Assembly (NCBI GenBank): GCA_019634165.1
Contig: JAHQVT010000006.1
Coordinates: 310,001-374,000 of the forward strand
From: Rhodospirillales bacterium
Lineage (GTDB): Bacteria; Pseudomonadota; Alphaproteobacteria; Rhodospirillales; Thalassospiraceae
Length of the DNA stretch: 64,000 bases
Direction of reading: 5' to 3'
Position 1 is the first letter of the stretch. Each line of letters starts with the position of its first letter. The translations under genes and the position numbers were made by a program. This document shows positions 1-9,734 of the stretch, piece after piece. The notes beneath the pieces were generated by a model, which ran no database searches, was not told the origin of the DNA, and worked only from the letters and a program-made list of their open reading frames with translations.

Positions 1-1
1 G

Positions 2-253
2 GCGTCATGGGTTCGAACCCATGGGAAACTTGAACTGCTTGCTGAACCGAAGCTAAACGTAACAATGTTTAGGGCCATTGGTAGCGATGATGACAATCGG
101 GCGTTGCTTGATCGGATCAATGCAACGGGCAAGGTGTTTATGACGCCGACTGTTTATGGCGGGCGGTTTGGTTTCCGTGCAGCGTTTAGCAACTGGCGGA
201 CACAGGATCATGATCTTATGATCGTCAAACAAGCGATTGATGCTGTTCTTTAA
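2..253 (+). CDS. PLP-dependent (aromatic amino acid type) decarboxylase, C-terminal end
   Basis: The reading frame is open from the left edge and ends at TAA 251-253, so only the last 83 residues are here. They read as the C-terminal lobe of a group II pyridoxal-phosphate decarboxylase: a LNVTMFRAI strand, a DDDNRALLDRINATGKVFMT helix-strand that matches the small domain of aromatic-L-amino-acid and glutamate decarboxylases, and GRFGFRAAFSNWRT close to the end. The catalytic lysine and PLP-binding domain lie outside the window, so the substrate cannot be judged. An ATG at 65 is internal to the frame and not a start. The assignment to the fold family is fairly firm; the exact enzyme is open. 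Confidence 0.7.
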   Translation, partial: ASWVRTHGKLELLAEPKLNVTMFRAIGSDDDNRALLDRINATGKVFMTPTVYGGRFGFRAAFSNWRTQDHDLMIVKQAIDAVL

Positions 254-326
254 AGCCGCACACAGTTATCGGTTGTGCAGGCAATTTCGTTTCGCTGCGC
301 GTATATGCTGACGTTAGGATACCATT

Positions 327-1154
327 ATGAAGACGCGGACTTTTCCCATCTATCAGGTCGATGCCTTTACCGATGTTTTGTTTGCGGGCAACCCGGCGGC
401 GGTTGTGCCTTTGCAAGGCTGGTTGGGCGATGATGTGATGCAAAAAATTGCGATGGAAAACAATCTGTCGGAAACAGCATTCTTTGTGCCATGTGATACC
501 GGGGGTGAGGCGGACTATCATATCCGGTGGTTTACACCGACCGTTGAAGTCCCGCTGTGTGGGCATGCAACATTGGCCAGTGCCTTTGTCATATTTAACC
601 AGCTTGGCTTTGATGGTGATTTGGTCAAGCTTCATAGTCAAAGTGGTATTTTGACTGCCAAACGCGATGGCGATGCAATTGTTCTGGATTTCCCAAAACA
701 ACCGATCAAAAGCAATCCCACCCCAGGTGGCGTGATTGCAGCCCTTGGCGGTGCTGCGCCAACAGAAACATTCGGGGTTGCAAGTCGCGATACGGATCAT
801 GTTGTCGTTTATAGTGATGCCAAGATCGTTCGCGATATGCGTCCTGATATGTCTGCACTTGGAAAATTGGAAGGCAGAGGCGTAATTGTTACCGCACCGG
901 GGGATAAAACCGGTCTTGATATGATTTCGCGCTTTTTCGTGCCGGCAATTGGCATCAATGAAGACCCGGTTACGGGGTATATGCATTGTGTCGTGGCACC
1001 TTATTGGGCCGATAAGCTTGGGCAGAAGGACGTGGTTGGATATCAGGCGTCTGCGCGCGGCGGGGTTGTTGCCTGTTCTGTGGATGGTGATCGCGTAGCG
1101 CTTAAGGGTGAAGCGGTGCTGTATCTCAAAGGTGAAATCAACGTTCCAGATTAA
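327..1154 (+). CDS. PhzF family isomerase/epimerase-like protein
   Basis: 275 residues, a normal length for the PhzF/diaminopimelate-epimerase-like fold. Visible family signatures are QVDAFTDVLFAGNPAAVV near the N-terminus, the NLSETAFF segment carrying the conserved acid/base glutamate (about residue 49), the EVPLCGHATLAS segment (about residues 73-84) and DPVTGYMHC near residue 215. In characterised PhzF the glutamate isomerises dihydro-hydroxyanthranilate. Most family members stand alone, as here, without phenazine genes, and have no proven substrate. It lies 73 nt after the decarboxylase and is followed by a terminator hairpin, so it probably forms a one-gene unit or ends the upstream one. 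Family confidence is high, function unknown. Confidence 0.88.
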   Translation: MKTRTFPIYQVDAFTDVLFAGNPAAVVPLQGWLGDDVMQKIAMENNLSETAFFVPCDTGGEADYHIRWFTPTVEVPLCGHATLASAFVIFNQLGFDGDLVKLHSQSGILTAKRDGDAIVLDFPKQPIKSNPTPGGVIAALGGAAPTETFGVASRDTDHVVVYSDAKIVRDMRPDMSALGKLEGRGVIVTAPGDKTGLDMISRFFVPAIGINEDPVTGYMHCVVAPYWADKLGQKDVVGYQASARGGVVACSVDGDRVALKGEAVLYLKGEINVPD

Positions 1155-1191
1155 GCTAAAAAGTCCAATCTAGGCATGTGAATTAAAAAAT

Positions 1192-1218
1192 ACGGGCAGC
1201 AGAATTGTTGCCCGTTTT
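1192..1218 (+). terminator. Rho-independent terminator after the PhzF-like gene
   Basis: ACGGGCA (1192-1198) pairs with TGCCCGT (1209-1215) over a 10-nt loop and runs into TTTT. An A-rich stretch on the left side (AATTAAAAAAT) could let the same stem work on the other strand. Confidence 0.7.
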
Positions 1219-1370
1219 GCCGTGAAATGCCGCGAGTTTTATGCGGTTTCTCGCAAATGGAGAAATACCGATTAATCCGCATTGAACCGTTGTGACGCTG
1301 TTTTTCTGTTGACCGAACTGTAGGGCTTTCGTCTAAGTAAAGACAAAATACGATGATTGTGGACAGATCA

Positions 1371-1402
1371 CACGGATCAATCCGTGGATTGGAAACCACA
1401 AG
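1371..1402 (+). promoter_or_regulatory. Two small inverted repeats in the leader of the SLC13-type gene
   Basis: CACGGAT-CA-ATCCGTG (1371-1386) is a perfect 7-bp-arm palindrome. It overlaps a second hairpin, GTGG-attggaaa-CCAC (about 1384-1399). Both sit 30-60 nt before the GTG start at 1432, so they are either an operator or a folded 5' leader. No known riboswitch family was recognised. Confidence 0.35.
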
Positions 1403-1431
1403 GGTGCTGGTTTTACAGGGGAAGATTTATC

Positions 1432-3303
1432 GTGATCGAAAGTGTTGTCGCCAGTTCTGCGACGCCAATGCAGATGTGGATGGTTCTTGCACTTGTTGCT
1501 GGATCGCTTGTTCTGTACGGGCTTGAACGCATTTCGCTTGAGCTGACCAGCATGGCGCTGATCGCGACCTTGTTGCTGTTTTTCAATTTCTTCCCGCTTC
1601 TTGATGCCAATGGATCAAACCTTCTTGGCCCGGATACCATTATGTCGGGCTTTGCCAATCCGGCATTGCTGACAGTTTTGTCGTTGCTTGTCATCGGGCA
1701 GGGCATGGTTTTGACCGGTGGCGTGAGTTACATCGCCGGATTGATCACTGAACATGGTGGCAAAAACGCGTCTGTTGCGATTTTTGTCGGCCTGTTTGTT
1801 GTGATGCTGATGTCGGCATTTCTGAATAATACGCCCGTCGTTGTTATCTTTATTCCAATTATTCAGGCACTTGCGGAGCGTATTGAACGTTCGCCAAGTG
1901 CTTTGATGATCCCGCTTTCCTATGCAGCCATTCTGGGTGGGATGACGACCCTGATTGGGTCTTCGACCAACCTTTTGGTATCAAGCTCGCTGATTGAACT
2001 TGGCATGCCGGGGCTTGAGTTCTTTGAATTCACGACAGTTGGCAGCGTCTTGGCGATTACCGGGTTTTTCTATGTCCTGTTCATTGCGCCGCGCTTGTTG
2101 CCTGCGTTGGCATCCATGCGCAGCAAGCTTGCCAATCCAGACAGCAGTGGCAAACAGTTCATTGCTCAGATTACGGTCGGCCCGGCATCGCTTATGATCG
2201 GAACCCGCCCGGTTGCGGGTTTCTTTAAGAACCTGCCAAACATCACCATTCAAATGATGGTGCGCCGCGAACATGCGGAATTGCCACCATTTGAAGACGA
2301 TATGGAAATTCAAGCAGGGGACGTGCTTGTCGTTGCAGCGACGCGTAAGGCCCTGACAGAAGCGATCGAAAAAGATCCGGGGCTTTTGCACTCGGACGCC
2401 GCAGCGGTTAGCAGCGATGGCGATGACACCCCGCAAAAATCAACACAGCTTTTGGCCGAAGTCATGTTGCCGCCGGGGTCGCGTTTGATCGGCTTTAACC
2501 TTGAGCAGATCGGTTTCCGTTATCAGTATAAATGCCTTGTTTTGGGTATTCAGCGCCGGTCGCGGATGATCCGAACCCAAATGACCGAAATCCGACTTGA
2601 AGCGGGTGACGTGTTGCTGGTTCAAGGGCGTTCCGAGGATGTTGAAGCCCTTCGAACAATCCGTGATGTGGTGTTGCTTGAATGGTCAACACGGACATTG
2701 CCGCGCCCGTTCCATGCCCGTCGCGCGGCAACCATTTTCCTTGGTGTAATTGCGCTGGCTGCGACCGGAGTTGTTCCGATTATGGTTTCAAGTTTCATCG
2801 GTGCGGGTCTTATGATTGCATCGGGTGCGCTAAACCTGCGTCAGGCCTCGCGTGCGATTGACCGAAAAATCGTACTTCTGGTGGCAGCGGCCCTTGCTCT
2901 TGGCAATGCCTTGCAATTGACCGGAGGTGCCGAATTTGTCGCCGACCAATTGCTTGTCGCAACAAGCGGCGCGCCAGCACCTGTTATCTTGTCACTGTTC
3001 TTCCTGATCGTTGCGGTCTTTACCAACGTTTTGTCCAACAATGCCTGTGCGGTTTTGTTTACCCCGATCGGAATTGGAATGGCACAACAGCTTGGCGTGC
3101 CGCCACATGTTTTTGCGATTGCGGTGGTAATGGCGGCCAACTGTTCGTTTGCGTCCCCGGTTGGATATCAGACGAACCTTCTGGTTATGGGCCCCGGTCA
3201 CTATCGTTTCATTGACTTTCTTAAAGCAGGGACGCCTTTGATTATCCTGCTTTGGATAGCATTTAGCCTATTTGCACCGTGGTATTATGATATTCCGATG
3301 TGA
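1432..3303 (+). CDS. SLC13/DASS-type anion permease with central TrkA-C (RCK_C) domains
   Basis: Polytopic inner-membrane transporter of 623 residues. Start chosen at GTG 1432 because AGGGGAAG (1417-1424) sits 7 nt before it; the longer frame from ATG 1357 adds an unlikely soluble N-terminus. Order: a first block of membrane helices (about residues 10-225) containing the NNTPVVVIFIPI re-entrant-type motif, two soluble TrkA-C modules (about 240-410; the phrases GDVLVVAATRKAL and GDVLLVQGRSEDV mark their ends), then a second membrane block with NVLSNNACAVLFTPIGIGMA. This is the layout of bacterial SLC13-like proteins that move sulfate, dicarboxylates or other anions, with the RCK_C modules probably binding a regulatory ligand. 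The substrate cannot be read from the sequence. Convincing family call. Confidence 0.85.
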   Translation: MIESVVASSATPMQMWMVLALVAGSLVLYGLERISLELTSMALIATLLLFFNFFPLLDANGSNLLGPDTIMSGFANPALLTVLSLLVIGQGMVLTGGVSYIAGLITEHGGKNASVAIFVGLFVVMLMSAFLNNTPVVVIFIPIIQALAERIERSPSALMIPLSYAAILGGMTTLIGSSTNLLVSSSLIELGMPGLEFFEFTTVGSVLAITGFFYVLFIAPRLLPALASMRSKLANPDSSGKQFIAQITVGPASLMIGTRPVAGFFKNLPNITIQMMVRREHAELPPFEDDMEIQAGDVLVVAATRKALTEAIEKDPGLLHSDAAAVSSDGDDTPQKSTQLLAEVMLPPGSRLIGFNLEQIGFRYQYKCLVLGIQRRSRMIRTQMTEIRLEAGDVLLVQGRSEDVEALRTIRDVVLLEWSTRTLPRPFHARRAATIFLGVIALAATGVVPIMVSSFIGAGLMIASGALNLRQASRAIDRKIVLLVAAALALGNALQLTGGAEFVADQLLVATSGAPAPVILSLFFLIVAVFTNVLSNNACAVLFTPIGIGMAQQLGVPPHVFAIAVVMAANCSFASPVGYQTNLLVMGPGHYRFIDFLKAGTPLIILLWIAFSLFAPWYYDIPM

Positions 3304-3333
3304 AGCCCCGTACACGTAAATGCAGGGTGATCG

Positions 3334-3377
3334 ACACAAATGGGCCAGCCATGCAAAATTGGCTGGCCCATTTGTGT
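3334..3377. terminator. 17-bp perfect inverted repeat between SLC13-type gene and serC
   Basis: The arm at 3334-3350 (ending TGGGCCAGCC) is exactly complementary to 3361-3377 (beginning GGCTGGCCCA), with a 10-nt loop. No T tract follows directly, so it could be a non-canonical terminator or an mRNA 3'-end stabiliser for the upstream permease gene. Confidence 0.5.
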
Positions 3378-3477
3378 GGAAGGCGTTTGACTTTTGCCTT
3401 TGTCTCAATAGGATCAGCCCCCTAATTTGATCTGGAATGATCCGGTTGGGTTGTTCTTTTTGCTCAGGAATATGCCG

Positions 3478-4668
3478 ATGGCCCAGAATGCCAAGAACAC
3501 CGATTTCGCAAAGCCCGCACTTCGTCCAACCAGCCCGAACTTTTCGTCGGGTCCGTGCAAGAAGCGCCCGGGTTGGTCCGCAGCAGGACTTGAAACCGAA
3601 GTACTTGGCAGGTCGCATCGTTCCAAACTGGGCAAGCAGCGCCTTGAAGAGGTCATTGACCGTTCGCGTGCTGTTTTAAACCTTCCTGACGACTATCTTT
3701 TGGGCGTGGTTCCCGCATCTGATACGGGTGCGGTTGAGATGGCGCTTTGGTCGATGCTTGGTGCGCGCGGTGTTGATATGCTGGCATGGGAAAGCTTCGG
3801 TGCGACTTGGGTTACCGATGTCATCAAGCAGCTTAAACTTGACGACGTGCGTACGCTTGAAGCGGGTTATGGCGATTTGCCAGACCTTGGATCAGTTGAT
3901 TTCGATCGCGATGTTGTCTTTACCTGGAATGGAACGACAGCAGGCGTGCGTGTGCCTAATGGTGACTGGATTGCCGATGACCGCAAAGGTCTTACCATTT
4001 GTGATGCGACCTCGGCGATTTTTGCCATGGAACTGCCGTGGGATAAACTCGATGTTGTGACCTATAGCTGGCAGAAGGTTTTGGGCGGCGAGGGTGGCCA
4101 TGGGGTGATTATCCTAAGCCCGCGTGCAGTCGAACGGCTTGAAAGCCATACTCCTGCATGGCCAATGCCGAAAATCTTCCGGATGACCAAGGGCGGCAAG
4201 CTGATTGATGGCATCTTCCGCGGTGAAACCATCAATACGCCCTCGATGCTTGTGGTTGAAGACGCGATTGATGCCCTGAAATGGGCAGAAGGACTTGGTG
4301 GCCTCAAAGGGTTGCTAAGCCGTACGTGTGAAAGCCGCAGCCATCTTGACGCATGGCTTGCGACCAGTGATTGGGCTGCCGACCTTGCCGCTGATCCGGC
4401 AACAGCATCCAATACATCAATGTGCATCAAGATTGTCGATCCTTGGGCGTTGACTCTGCCTGCTGATCAGCAGGCATTACTGCCAAAAAAGATTTCGCAG
4501 CTTCTTGAAGCAGAAAATATTGCACTTGATATCAATGGATATCGCGATGCGCCTCCGGGTCTGCGAATTTGGGGTGGGGCAACGGTCGAACCCAGCGATA
4601 TCAAGGCTCTTTTGCCGTGGCTTGATTGGGCATATTCGGTGGTAAAAGCCGAATTTGACGCTGGTTAA
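3478..4668 (+). CDS. serC: Phosphoserine aminotransferase (alphaproteobacterial type)
   Basis: Converts 3-phosphohydroxypyruvate and glutamate to phosphoserine and 2-oxoglutarate in serine synthesis, and also serves pyridoxine synthesis in many bacteria. 396 residues from ATG 3478, which has AGGAA 8 nt upstream; ATG 3472 is an alternative. Visible motifs are [13 protein letters not shown] at the N-terminus, the [16 protein letters not shown] substrate-binding region, [28 protein letters not shown] and the PLP Schiff-base lysine in [14 protein letters not shown]. The sequence type is the long alphaproteobacterial/archaeal SerC rather than the E. coli type. The usual alphaproteobacterial neighbour serA is not present; the next gene is hisZ, 155 nt away. 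Confidence 0.92.
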   Translation: MAQNAKNTDFAKPALRPTSPNFSSGPCKKRPGWSAAGLETEVLGRSHRSKLGKQRLEEVIDRSRAVLNLPDDYLLGVVPASDTGAVEMALWSMLGARGVDMLAWESFGATWVTDVIKQLKLDDVRTLEAGYGDLPDLGSVDFDRDVVFTWNGTTAGVRVPNGDWIADDRKGLTICDATSAIFAMELPWDKLDVVTYSWQKVLGGEGGHGVIILSPRAVERLESHTPAWPMPKIFRMTKGGKLIDGIFRGETINTPSMLVVEDAIDALKWAEGLGGLKGLLSRTCESRSHLDAWLATSDWAADLAADPATASNTSMCIKIVDPWALTLPADQQALLPKKISQLLEAENIALDINGYRDAPPGLRIWGGATVEPSDIKALLPWLDWAYSVVKAEFDAG

Positions 4669-4823
4669 CCGATATTTTGTACGTATTATTTGCGTTTTGG
4701 GGGTTTTCCCCGTTGCTCTGTCCGGCACAACACGGTAGTAACCGCTACCGGATAGTGAGCCTTGAGTGAAACTCAGGATATTATCAAGTCGAATTTGCGC
4801 GCCCAGTCCGGAAAGCACACATA

Positions 4824-5990
4824 ATGACCGAACTCGCCAGGAAAGCTCTTTTGCCCGCCGGCCTGCAGGATGTCCTGCCAGGAACCGCCGCACGGGAAGC
4901 CGAAATCCGCGAAAAGCTGATGGCCAGTTTGGCGCATGCAGGCTATGACCGGGTTAAAACCCCGCTGGTCGAGTTTGAAGAAAGCCTTCTTGAAGGTGCA
5001 GCACCCGAACTTGCCACCCAAACATTCCGCCTTATGGATCCAGAGTCGCGTCGTATGATGGGACTGCGTTCTGATATGACTCCACAGGTCGGCCGGATTG
5101 CAGCAACCCGTTTGGTCGATGCGCCGCGTCCATTGCGCTTGTCTTATTCCGGTGATGTATTGCGGATTAAAGGGTCGCACCTGCGCCCCGAACGTCAGTT
5201 CGCACAGGTTGGTGCGGAATTGATTGGTGTGTCCAGTGCAGCGGCGGATACCGAGATTGTTCTTCTTGCACTTGAAGCCCTTGAAAGCATCGCTCTGCCA
5301 GATGTTTCGGTTGACTTGAACCTTCCGACCCTGCCGGTACGTTTGTTTGATGCATTTGGTGTGACGCCTGATGATCGCGAATCGCTGACTGAGGCGCTTG
5401 AACGCCGTGATGTCGCGGCTTTGCGTGCTTTGGATGGCAAGGTTACCGATGTGCTTGTTGCGCTGCTTGAGGCGGCTGGTCCGGCCAAGACGGCGTTGCC
5501 GAAACTGAAAAAACTTGAACTCCCACTTGGGGCGTCTGAAGAATTGCATCGCCTGATTGATGTTGCCGAACGTGTTCTGGCATCAGGGCTTGAGGCTGCT
5601 CTTACGATTGATCCGGTGGAAATGGCTGGTTTCCGGTATCAGACCGGTGTCAGCTTTACCCTGTTTGCACGCAATGTGCGTGGTGAAATTGGCCGGGGCG
5701 GACGTTACCGTGCCGGTGGTGCTGCGGGTGAGGCGGCAACAGGTATGTCGCTTTATATGGATAGTATCCTTCGTGGACTTCCAGACGGTGCACCGGTTCA
5801 GCGTGTTTATCTTCCGCTGGGAACGCCCCAACGTGAAGCACGTAAATTGCGTACCGAAGGCCATTATACTGTGGCCGCGCTTGAAGGTGCTGCTGAGGCC
5901 AAAACAGAAGATGCTGCCCGTGTCGAAGCACGTCGTATGGGCTGTGACTATATTTACCTTGGCGGCCAGGTCGTGCCGCTTAAGGCGTAA
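4824..5990 (+). CDS. hisZ: ATP phosphoribosyltransferase regulatory subunit
   Basis: 388 residues resembling a class II aminoacyl-tRNA synthetase catalytic core (histidyl-tRNA synthetase paralogue): [17 protein letters not shown], the motif-2-like [44 protein letters not shown], and a C-terminal [13 protein letters not shown] in place of the HisRS histidine loop. It lacks the C-terminal anticodon-binding domain, which separates HisZ from HisS. HisZ pairs with a short-form HisG to make the first enzyme of histidine synthesis, so the genome should carry a short hisG elsewhere. It is 35 nt from purA on the same strand and probably co-transcribed, the usual alphaproteobacterial arrangement. Confidence 0.9.
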   Translation: MTELARKALLPAGLQDVLPGTAAREAEIREKLMASLAHAGYDRVKTPLVEFEESLLEGAAPELATQTFRLMDPESRRMMGLRSDMTPQVGRIAATRLVDAPRPLRLSYSGDVLRIKGSHLRPERQFAQVGAELIGVSSAAADTEIVLLALEALESIALPDVSVDLNLPTLPVRLFDAFGVTPDDRESLTEALERRDVAALRALDGKVTDVLVALLEAAGPAKTALPKLKKLELPLGASEELHRLIDVAERVLASGLEAALTIDPVEMAGFRYQTGVSFTLFARNVRGEIGRGGRYRAGGAAGEAATGMSLYMDSILRGLPDGAPVQRVYLPLGTPQREARKLRTEGHYTVAALEGAAEAKTEDAARVEARRMGCDYIYLGGQVVPLKA

Positions 5991-6025
5991 TCGAACGAAA
6001 TCTTTATCGCGCAAGGAGTTTTGCG

Positions 6026-7321
6026 ATGACCAATGTTGCCGTGATCGGTTCCCAGTGGGGGGACGAAGGTAAAGGCAAGATCGTCGACTGGCTGTCCGAA
6101 CGGGCCGATGTCGTTGTGCGTTTCCAGGGTGGTCATAACGCCGGTCATACTTTGGTGATCGACGGAACCGTCTATAAGTTAAGCCTGCTGCCATCTGGCA
6201 TTGTTCGTCAGAACAAGCTGTCAGTTATAGGTAACGGCGTTGTTGTTGATCCATGGGCGCTGTTGGCCGAAATCGGTCGCCTGAGTGAGCAAGGTGTAAG
6301 CATTACGCCGGAAAATCTGCGTCTGGCGGAAAATGCCTGCCTGATTCTTCCGTTGCATGGCAACCTTGACCGCGCACGTGAAGCAGCGGCTTCGGGTGAT
6401 AACAAGATCGGCACGACCGGTCGTGGCATTGGCCCGGCATATGAGGACCGTGTTGGTCGTCGTGCGATCCGTGTTGGTGATCTTGCAGACGTTGATTTGC
6501 TTGAAGCCAAGGTCGAGAACCTTCTAACTCATCATAACGCGCTTCTGCGTGGCCTTGGTCAGCCAGAAGTCGACGGCGCAGAGCTGCTTACGCAGCTTAA
6601 AGAAATCGCACCGAAAATCCTGCCATTCTCTGACACGGTTTGGAAATCGCTGAACCAGTTCAAGGAAGCTGGCAAGCGCATCCTGTTTGAGGGCGCACAG
6701 GGAACGATGCTTGATATTGATCATGGCACATACCCGTTTGTAACGTCATCAAACACCGTATCGGGTCAGGCTGCAGCCGGTTCCGGCATGGGGCCATCCG
6801 GTGTTGGTTACGTTCTTGGGATTACCAAAGCTTACACCACGCGTGTCGGCGAAGGTCCGTTCCCGTCTGAGCTGTTTGATGCTGATGGCGAACGCTTGGG
6901 CGAACGCGGTCACGAGTTTGGTGTTGTGACTGGTCGCAAGCGCCGCTGTGGCTGGTTTGATGCGGCCCTTGTCCGTCAGTCGGTCAAGGTTAATGGCATT
7001 ACCGGTATTGCCCTGACCAAGCTTGACGTTCTTGATGGCTTTGATGAAATCAAGATCTGCACTGGTTATGACATTGATGGTGAAATCTATGACCATCTTC
7101 CGGCAAACCAGCGTCTGCAAGCAAAAGCCAAACCAGTTTATGAAACCATCGAAGGTTGGTCCGATACCACCATGGGTGCGCGTAGCTGGGCCGATCTTCC
7201 GGCTGCCGCGATCAAATATGTTCGTCGTATTGAAGAGCTGATCGAAGCACCTGTTGCGTTGCTTTCGACCAGCCCTGAACGTGATGACACCATTCTTGTC
7301 CACGATCCGTTCAGTGCCTAA
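6026..7321 (+). CDS. purA: Adenylosuccinate synthetase
   Basis: Joins IMP and aspartate with GTP hydrolysis, the first committed step from IMP to AMP. 431 residues, typical length. The start ATG has AAGGAG 7-8 nt upstream. Diagnostic motifs are [16 protein letters not shown] (P-loop) at the N-terminus, [10 protein letters not shown] with the catalytic histidine, [45 protein letters not shown] and [10 protein letters not shown]. Every catalytic segment is intact. It closes the hisZ-purA unit and is followed 26 nt later by a strong terminator. Confidence 0.97.
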   Translation: MTNVAVIGSQWGDEGKGKIVDWLSERADVVVRFQGGHNAGHTLVIDGTVYKLSLLPSGIVRQNKLSVIGNGVVVDPWALLAEIGRLSEQGVSITPENLRLAENACLILPLHGNLDRAREAAASGDNKIGTTGRGIGPAYEDRVGRRAIRVGDLADVDLLEAKVENLLTHHNALLRGLGQPEVDGAELLTQLKEIAPKILPFSDTVWKSLNQFKEAGKRILFEGAQGTMLDIDHGTYPFVTSSNTVSGQAAAGSGMGPSGVGYVLGITKAYTTRVGEGPFPSELFDADGERLGERGHEFGVVTGRKRRCGWFDAALVRQSVKVNGITGIALTKLDVLDGFDEIKICTGYDIDGEIYDHLPANQRLQAKAKPVYETIEGWSDTTMGARSWADLPAAAIKYVRRIEELIEAPVALLSTSPERDDTILVHDPFSA

Positions 7322-7346
7322 TATCCAATTCGTGCTCTGCACCGTG

Positions 7347-7377
7347 AAAGCCACCAGTTTCGACTGGTGGCTTTTTT
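7347..7377 (+). terminator. Rho-independent terminator of hisZ-purA
   Basis: Perfect 12-bp stem AAAGCCACCAGT / ACTGGTGGCTTT closed by a TTCG tetraloop (7359-7362) and followed by T6. Textbook intrinsic terminator. Confidence 0.93.
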
Positions 7378-7422
7378 CGTGGAATTTGAATGATTTGGTC
7401 AGATTTCATAATGCATGCGACA

Positions 7423-7534
7423 CTGATAACAGCTTGCTCCTGTGAGTTATCAGAAGTATCGTTTTATCAACCTTTTGAGGGTAGCGTATTGATTGACGTG
7501 TCAGGAAGGCAGCCATTCAGAGCAAGCGTGACAC
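7423..7534 (+). promoter_or_regulatory. Paired inverted repeats upstream of the pseudokinase gene
   Basis: CTGATAAC (7423-7430) and GTTATCAG (7446-7453) are exact complements 15 nt apart. GTGTCA (7498-7503) and TGACAC (7529-7534) form a second pair. They lie in the 194-nt gap between the purA terminator and the pseudokinase start, so they are candidate operator or leader structures. No matching regulator was identified. Confidence 0.3.
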
Positions 7535-7571
7535 TCAGGGATCAAAAATTCGGTAATGAAATATCGGGATC

Positions 7572-9725
7572 ATGGCAGAGCAAGCTGAAGATCAGGAACA
7601 GGACGTTTCGAAAAGTGCTGTGCAACAGCCGGCGATGGACGCGCCGGGTGGCGGCGGACCTGTGGCTGCAGAATCCAGTGAAGAACCCGAAGCGGGGGAC
7701 GAGGCGAAAGCCGGTGTCGAAAGCCCGAGCGGTAATCGAAGTGTCGAGATCGGCAATTTCCGTGTTTTCATGGATTTGCGGCTGGCTGAGTTCGATATGG
7801 GGCACTGCAAGGCCTATTCGGCAGATAATCTGCGTCGTAATGAAGGCAGTGCCTTTGCGATTGTCGCTGATCCGGCTCTGCCGACCCGTTTCGACCTGAT
7901 TAACTTCTTCACCGGTGTGCATTTGGCCGGGCAAATTGACCTTCTTGATAGCGAAATAGCGCATTGGCCGCCCTTTGGTCGTAAGACCATGGTGCTTTTC
8001 TATGAAAAGCCAAAAGGGGGCCGTGTTGCCGTAAAATCAGAAAAGAAAAAACTGGCAATCGACGAGCACGATCTTGGCTCCGTTGTGGTCGAGCCATTGA
8101 TGAATGTATTGCAGGCACTTGGCGAAAAGGGACTGGCGCATCGCAATATCCGGGCAAGCAACCTATTTTTTGCTGATCCGCTACGCGAAAAAGTTGCTTT
8201 GGGTGACTGTGCTGGTGGACCGCCGGGATATGACCAGCCGCTTGTTTATGAAACGACAGCCCGAATGAGTGCTGATCCTGCGGGGCGCGGGATTGGTAAC
8301 GGGACAGATGATTTGTATGCGCTTGGTGTTTTGTTGGCAGAGCTTGGGATTGGGCATTTGCCGCTTAATAAGCTTAGCGATCAGGAAATTATGGACCTAA
8401 AGCTGTCGAAGGGGTCGTTTCAGGCGATTGCCTCGCAGGAGAGGCTCCCTCTTATTCTGATTGAGCCAGTACGTGGGTTGTTATGTGACGATCCCGAAGA
8501 AAGATGGGGCTTTAACGAACTTAATGCTTGGATTGATGGTCGCCGAACCAAGCCTGTTCAAGCGAATTCTGAAAAGCGCGCTGCGCGTTCACAAAACCTG
8601 TCTGGGCGGGATTACTATACCGTGCGTGCCCTTGCTCAAGGGATGGCAAAGAATTGGGTTGCGTCACTTGCGCCGTTGCGCGACGGCACGATTGAAATAT
8701 GGCTTAGACGTGGTTTAGCCGACAATGACCGTGCGAAAGCCTTGGCTGATGCGATGCGCCAGTTACAATGGGCTGGTGCCGATAAACGGTCTGCCGAGGA
8801 TGTTCTTATCGCACGCGCCATTTTGATCATGGATCCAAGCGGCCCTGTGCGCTTCAAGGGCTTTTCATCGATGGTTGATGGTTTTGGCTATATGTTGTCT
8901 TACGATGTCCAGCATGGTCGTGGCCCGCAACGTTTTGCCGATGTGGTTGTGCGTGATGTGCCAGCATTCTGGTTCGGGCGTCAGGAAGGATTTAGCCCGG
9001 AAGTTCACCGTCTACAGCAATTATATAAAAATTTGCGTTACTATATTCAGCAACAAAGTGCTGGATATGGGTATGAGCGCTGTTTGTACGCCACAGTGCG
9101 CAATCAACATTGCCTAAGCCCGATGGTTGAACAGGAATTCGTTGTCGAAATTTCTCAGCTTTTACCTGCACTTGAGATAGCAGCAGCAGAAGCATCTGAA
9201 GATACATGGCCGGTAGATCGTCACATCGCAGCCTTTATCGCAACCCGTCTTGAGGATGATGTTGAAGGTCAGCTAATGGCGATGCAAAATCCGTCTGATG
9301 AAGTCGAATATAGTCGTGCGATTATTAGTATGTTGGCAATTGTCCAGTGGCGTCATGGCCCGGATAATTTGCAAAACCTTTCGCACTGGGTTGCGCGACT
9401 GATGGAGCCCGCGGTCAAGGTGTTCCACAGCAAGGCGCGTCGTGAACGGGTTGAAAACGAAATCCCGAAATTGGCAAAACGCGGCAATTTGGTCGAACTT
9501 TACAACCTGATCAATGATGAACAGGAACGGCGTAAGGATCAGTCCGAGTTTGTCGAAGCTGTTGCAGAATACTCCGAAGCTGAGAGCGAGGTTTTTGACC
9601 TTGAATCTTCCGGACCTGCGCGCCTTGAATTGGCCGAAAAAGTTGGTCAGCAGGCCGCAGCGTTTGCTTCAACAATGATTGCATTGCTGACTGTATCGGC
9701 ACTGTTTTTGATGCATATGTTCTAA
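7572..9725 (+). CDS. C-terminally membrane-anchored pseudokinase-like protein
   Basis: 717 residues. After an acidic, Gly/Pro-rich tail (1-55), residues about 56-330 look like a eukaryotic-type protein kinase lobe. A catalytic-loop-like HRNIRASNLFF (190-200) corresponds to HRD-x-K-x-x-N, a metal-site-like GDCAGGP (211-217) corresponds to DFG, and GTDDLYALGVLLAELG matches helix F. The catalytic Asp is Asn (192), the loop Lys is Arg (194), and no beta-3 Lys is evident, whereas Asn197 and Asp212 are kept. A pseudokinase is therefore inferred, perhaps still binding nucleotide. Residues 350-690 form a helical region without recognised domains, and the last 20 residues are one hydrophobic segment, suggesting a tail anchor with the bulk in the cytoplasm. 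It is followed 9 nt later by a small membrane protein gene, a likely partner. Fold call moderate, function unknown. Confidence 0.65.
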   Translation: MAEQAEDQEQDVSKSAVQQPAMDAPGGGGPVAAESSEEPEAGDEAKAGVESPSGNRSVEIGNFRVFMDLRLAEFDMGHCKAYSADNLRRNEGSAFAIVADPALPTRFDLINFFTGVHLAGQIDLLDSEIAHWPPFGRKTMVLFYEKPKGGRVAVKSEKKKLAIDEHDLGSVVVEPLMNVLQALGEKGLAHRNIRASNLFFADPLREKVALGDCAGGPPGYDQPLVYETTARMSADPAGRGIGNGTDDLYALGVLLAELGIGHLPLNKLSDQEIMDLKLSKGSFQAIASQERLPLILIEPVRGLLCDDPEERWGFNELNAWIDGRRTKPVQANSEKRAARSQNLSGRDYYTVRALAQGMAKNWVASLAPLRDGTIEIWLRRGLADNDRAKALADAMRQLQWAGADKRSAEDVLIARAILIMDPSGPVRFKGFSSMVDGFGYMLSYDVQHGRGPQRFADVVVRDVPAFWFGRQEGFSPEVHRLQQLYKNLRYYIQQQSAGYGYERCLYATVRNQHCLSPMVEQEFVVEISQLLPALEIAAAEASEDTWPVDRHIAAFIATRLEDDVEGQLMAMQNPSDEVEYSRAIISMLAIVQWRHGPDNLQNLSHWVARLMEPAVKVFHSKARRERVENEIPKLAKRGNLVELYNLINDEQERRKDQSEFVEAVAEYSEAESEVFDLESSGPARLELAEKVGQQAAAFASTMIALLTVSALFLMHMF

Positions 9726-9734
9726 GGGGTCGGC

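Noticed and set aside
225-986. 253-codon open frame opposite the PhzF-like gene
   Set aside because: No recognisable domain, and the plus-strand frame has clear PhzF motifs. A shadow frame.
3304-3477. Possible serC-motif RNA or SAM riboswitch before serC
   Set aside because: No recognisable conserved core or pairing beyond the 17-bp hairpin, which fits a 3' structure of the upstream gene.
4773-5549. 258-codon open frame opposite hisZ
   Set aside because: Composition follows the hisZ codons in reverse; hisZ motifs are clear on the plus strand.
5557-6072. 171-codon frame overlapping the end of hisZ
   Set aside because: Out of frame with hisZ and without domain signals.
7390-7899. 169-codon frame entering the pseudokinase gene
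   Set aside because: Runs across the leader inverted repeats and the true start; no domain.
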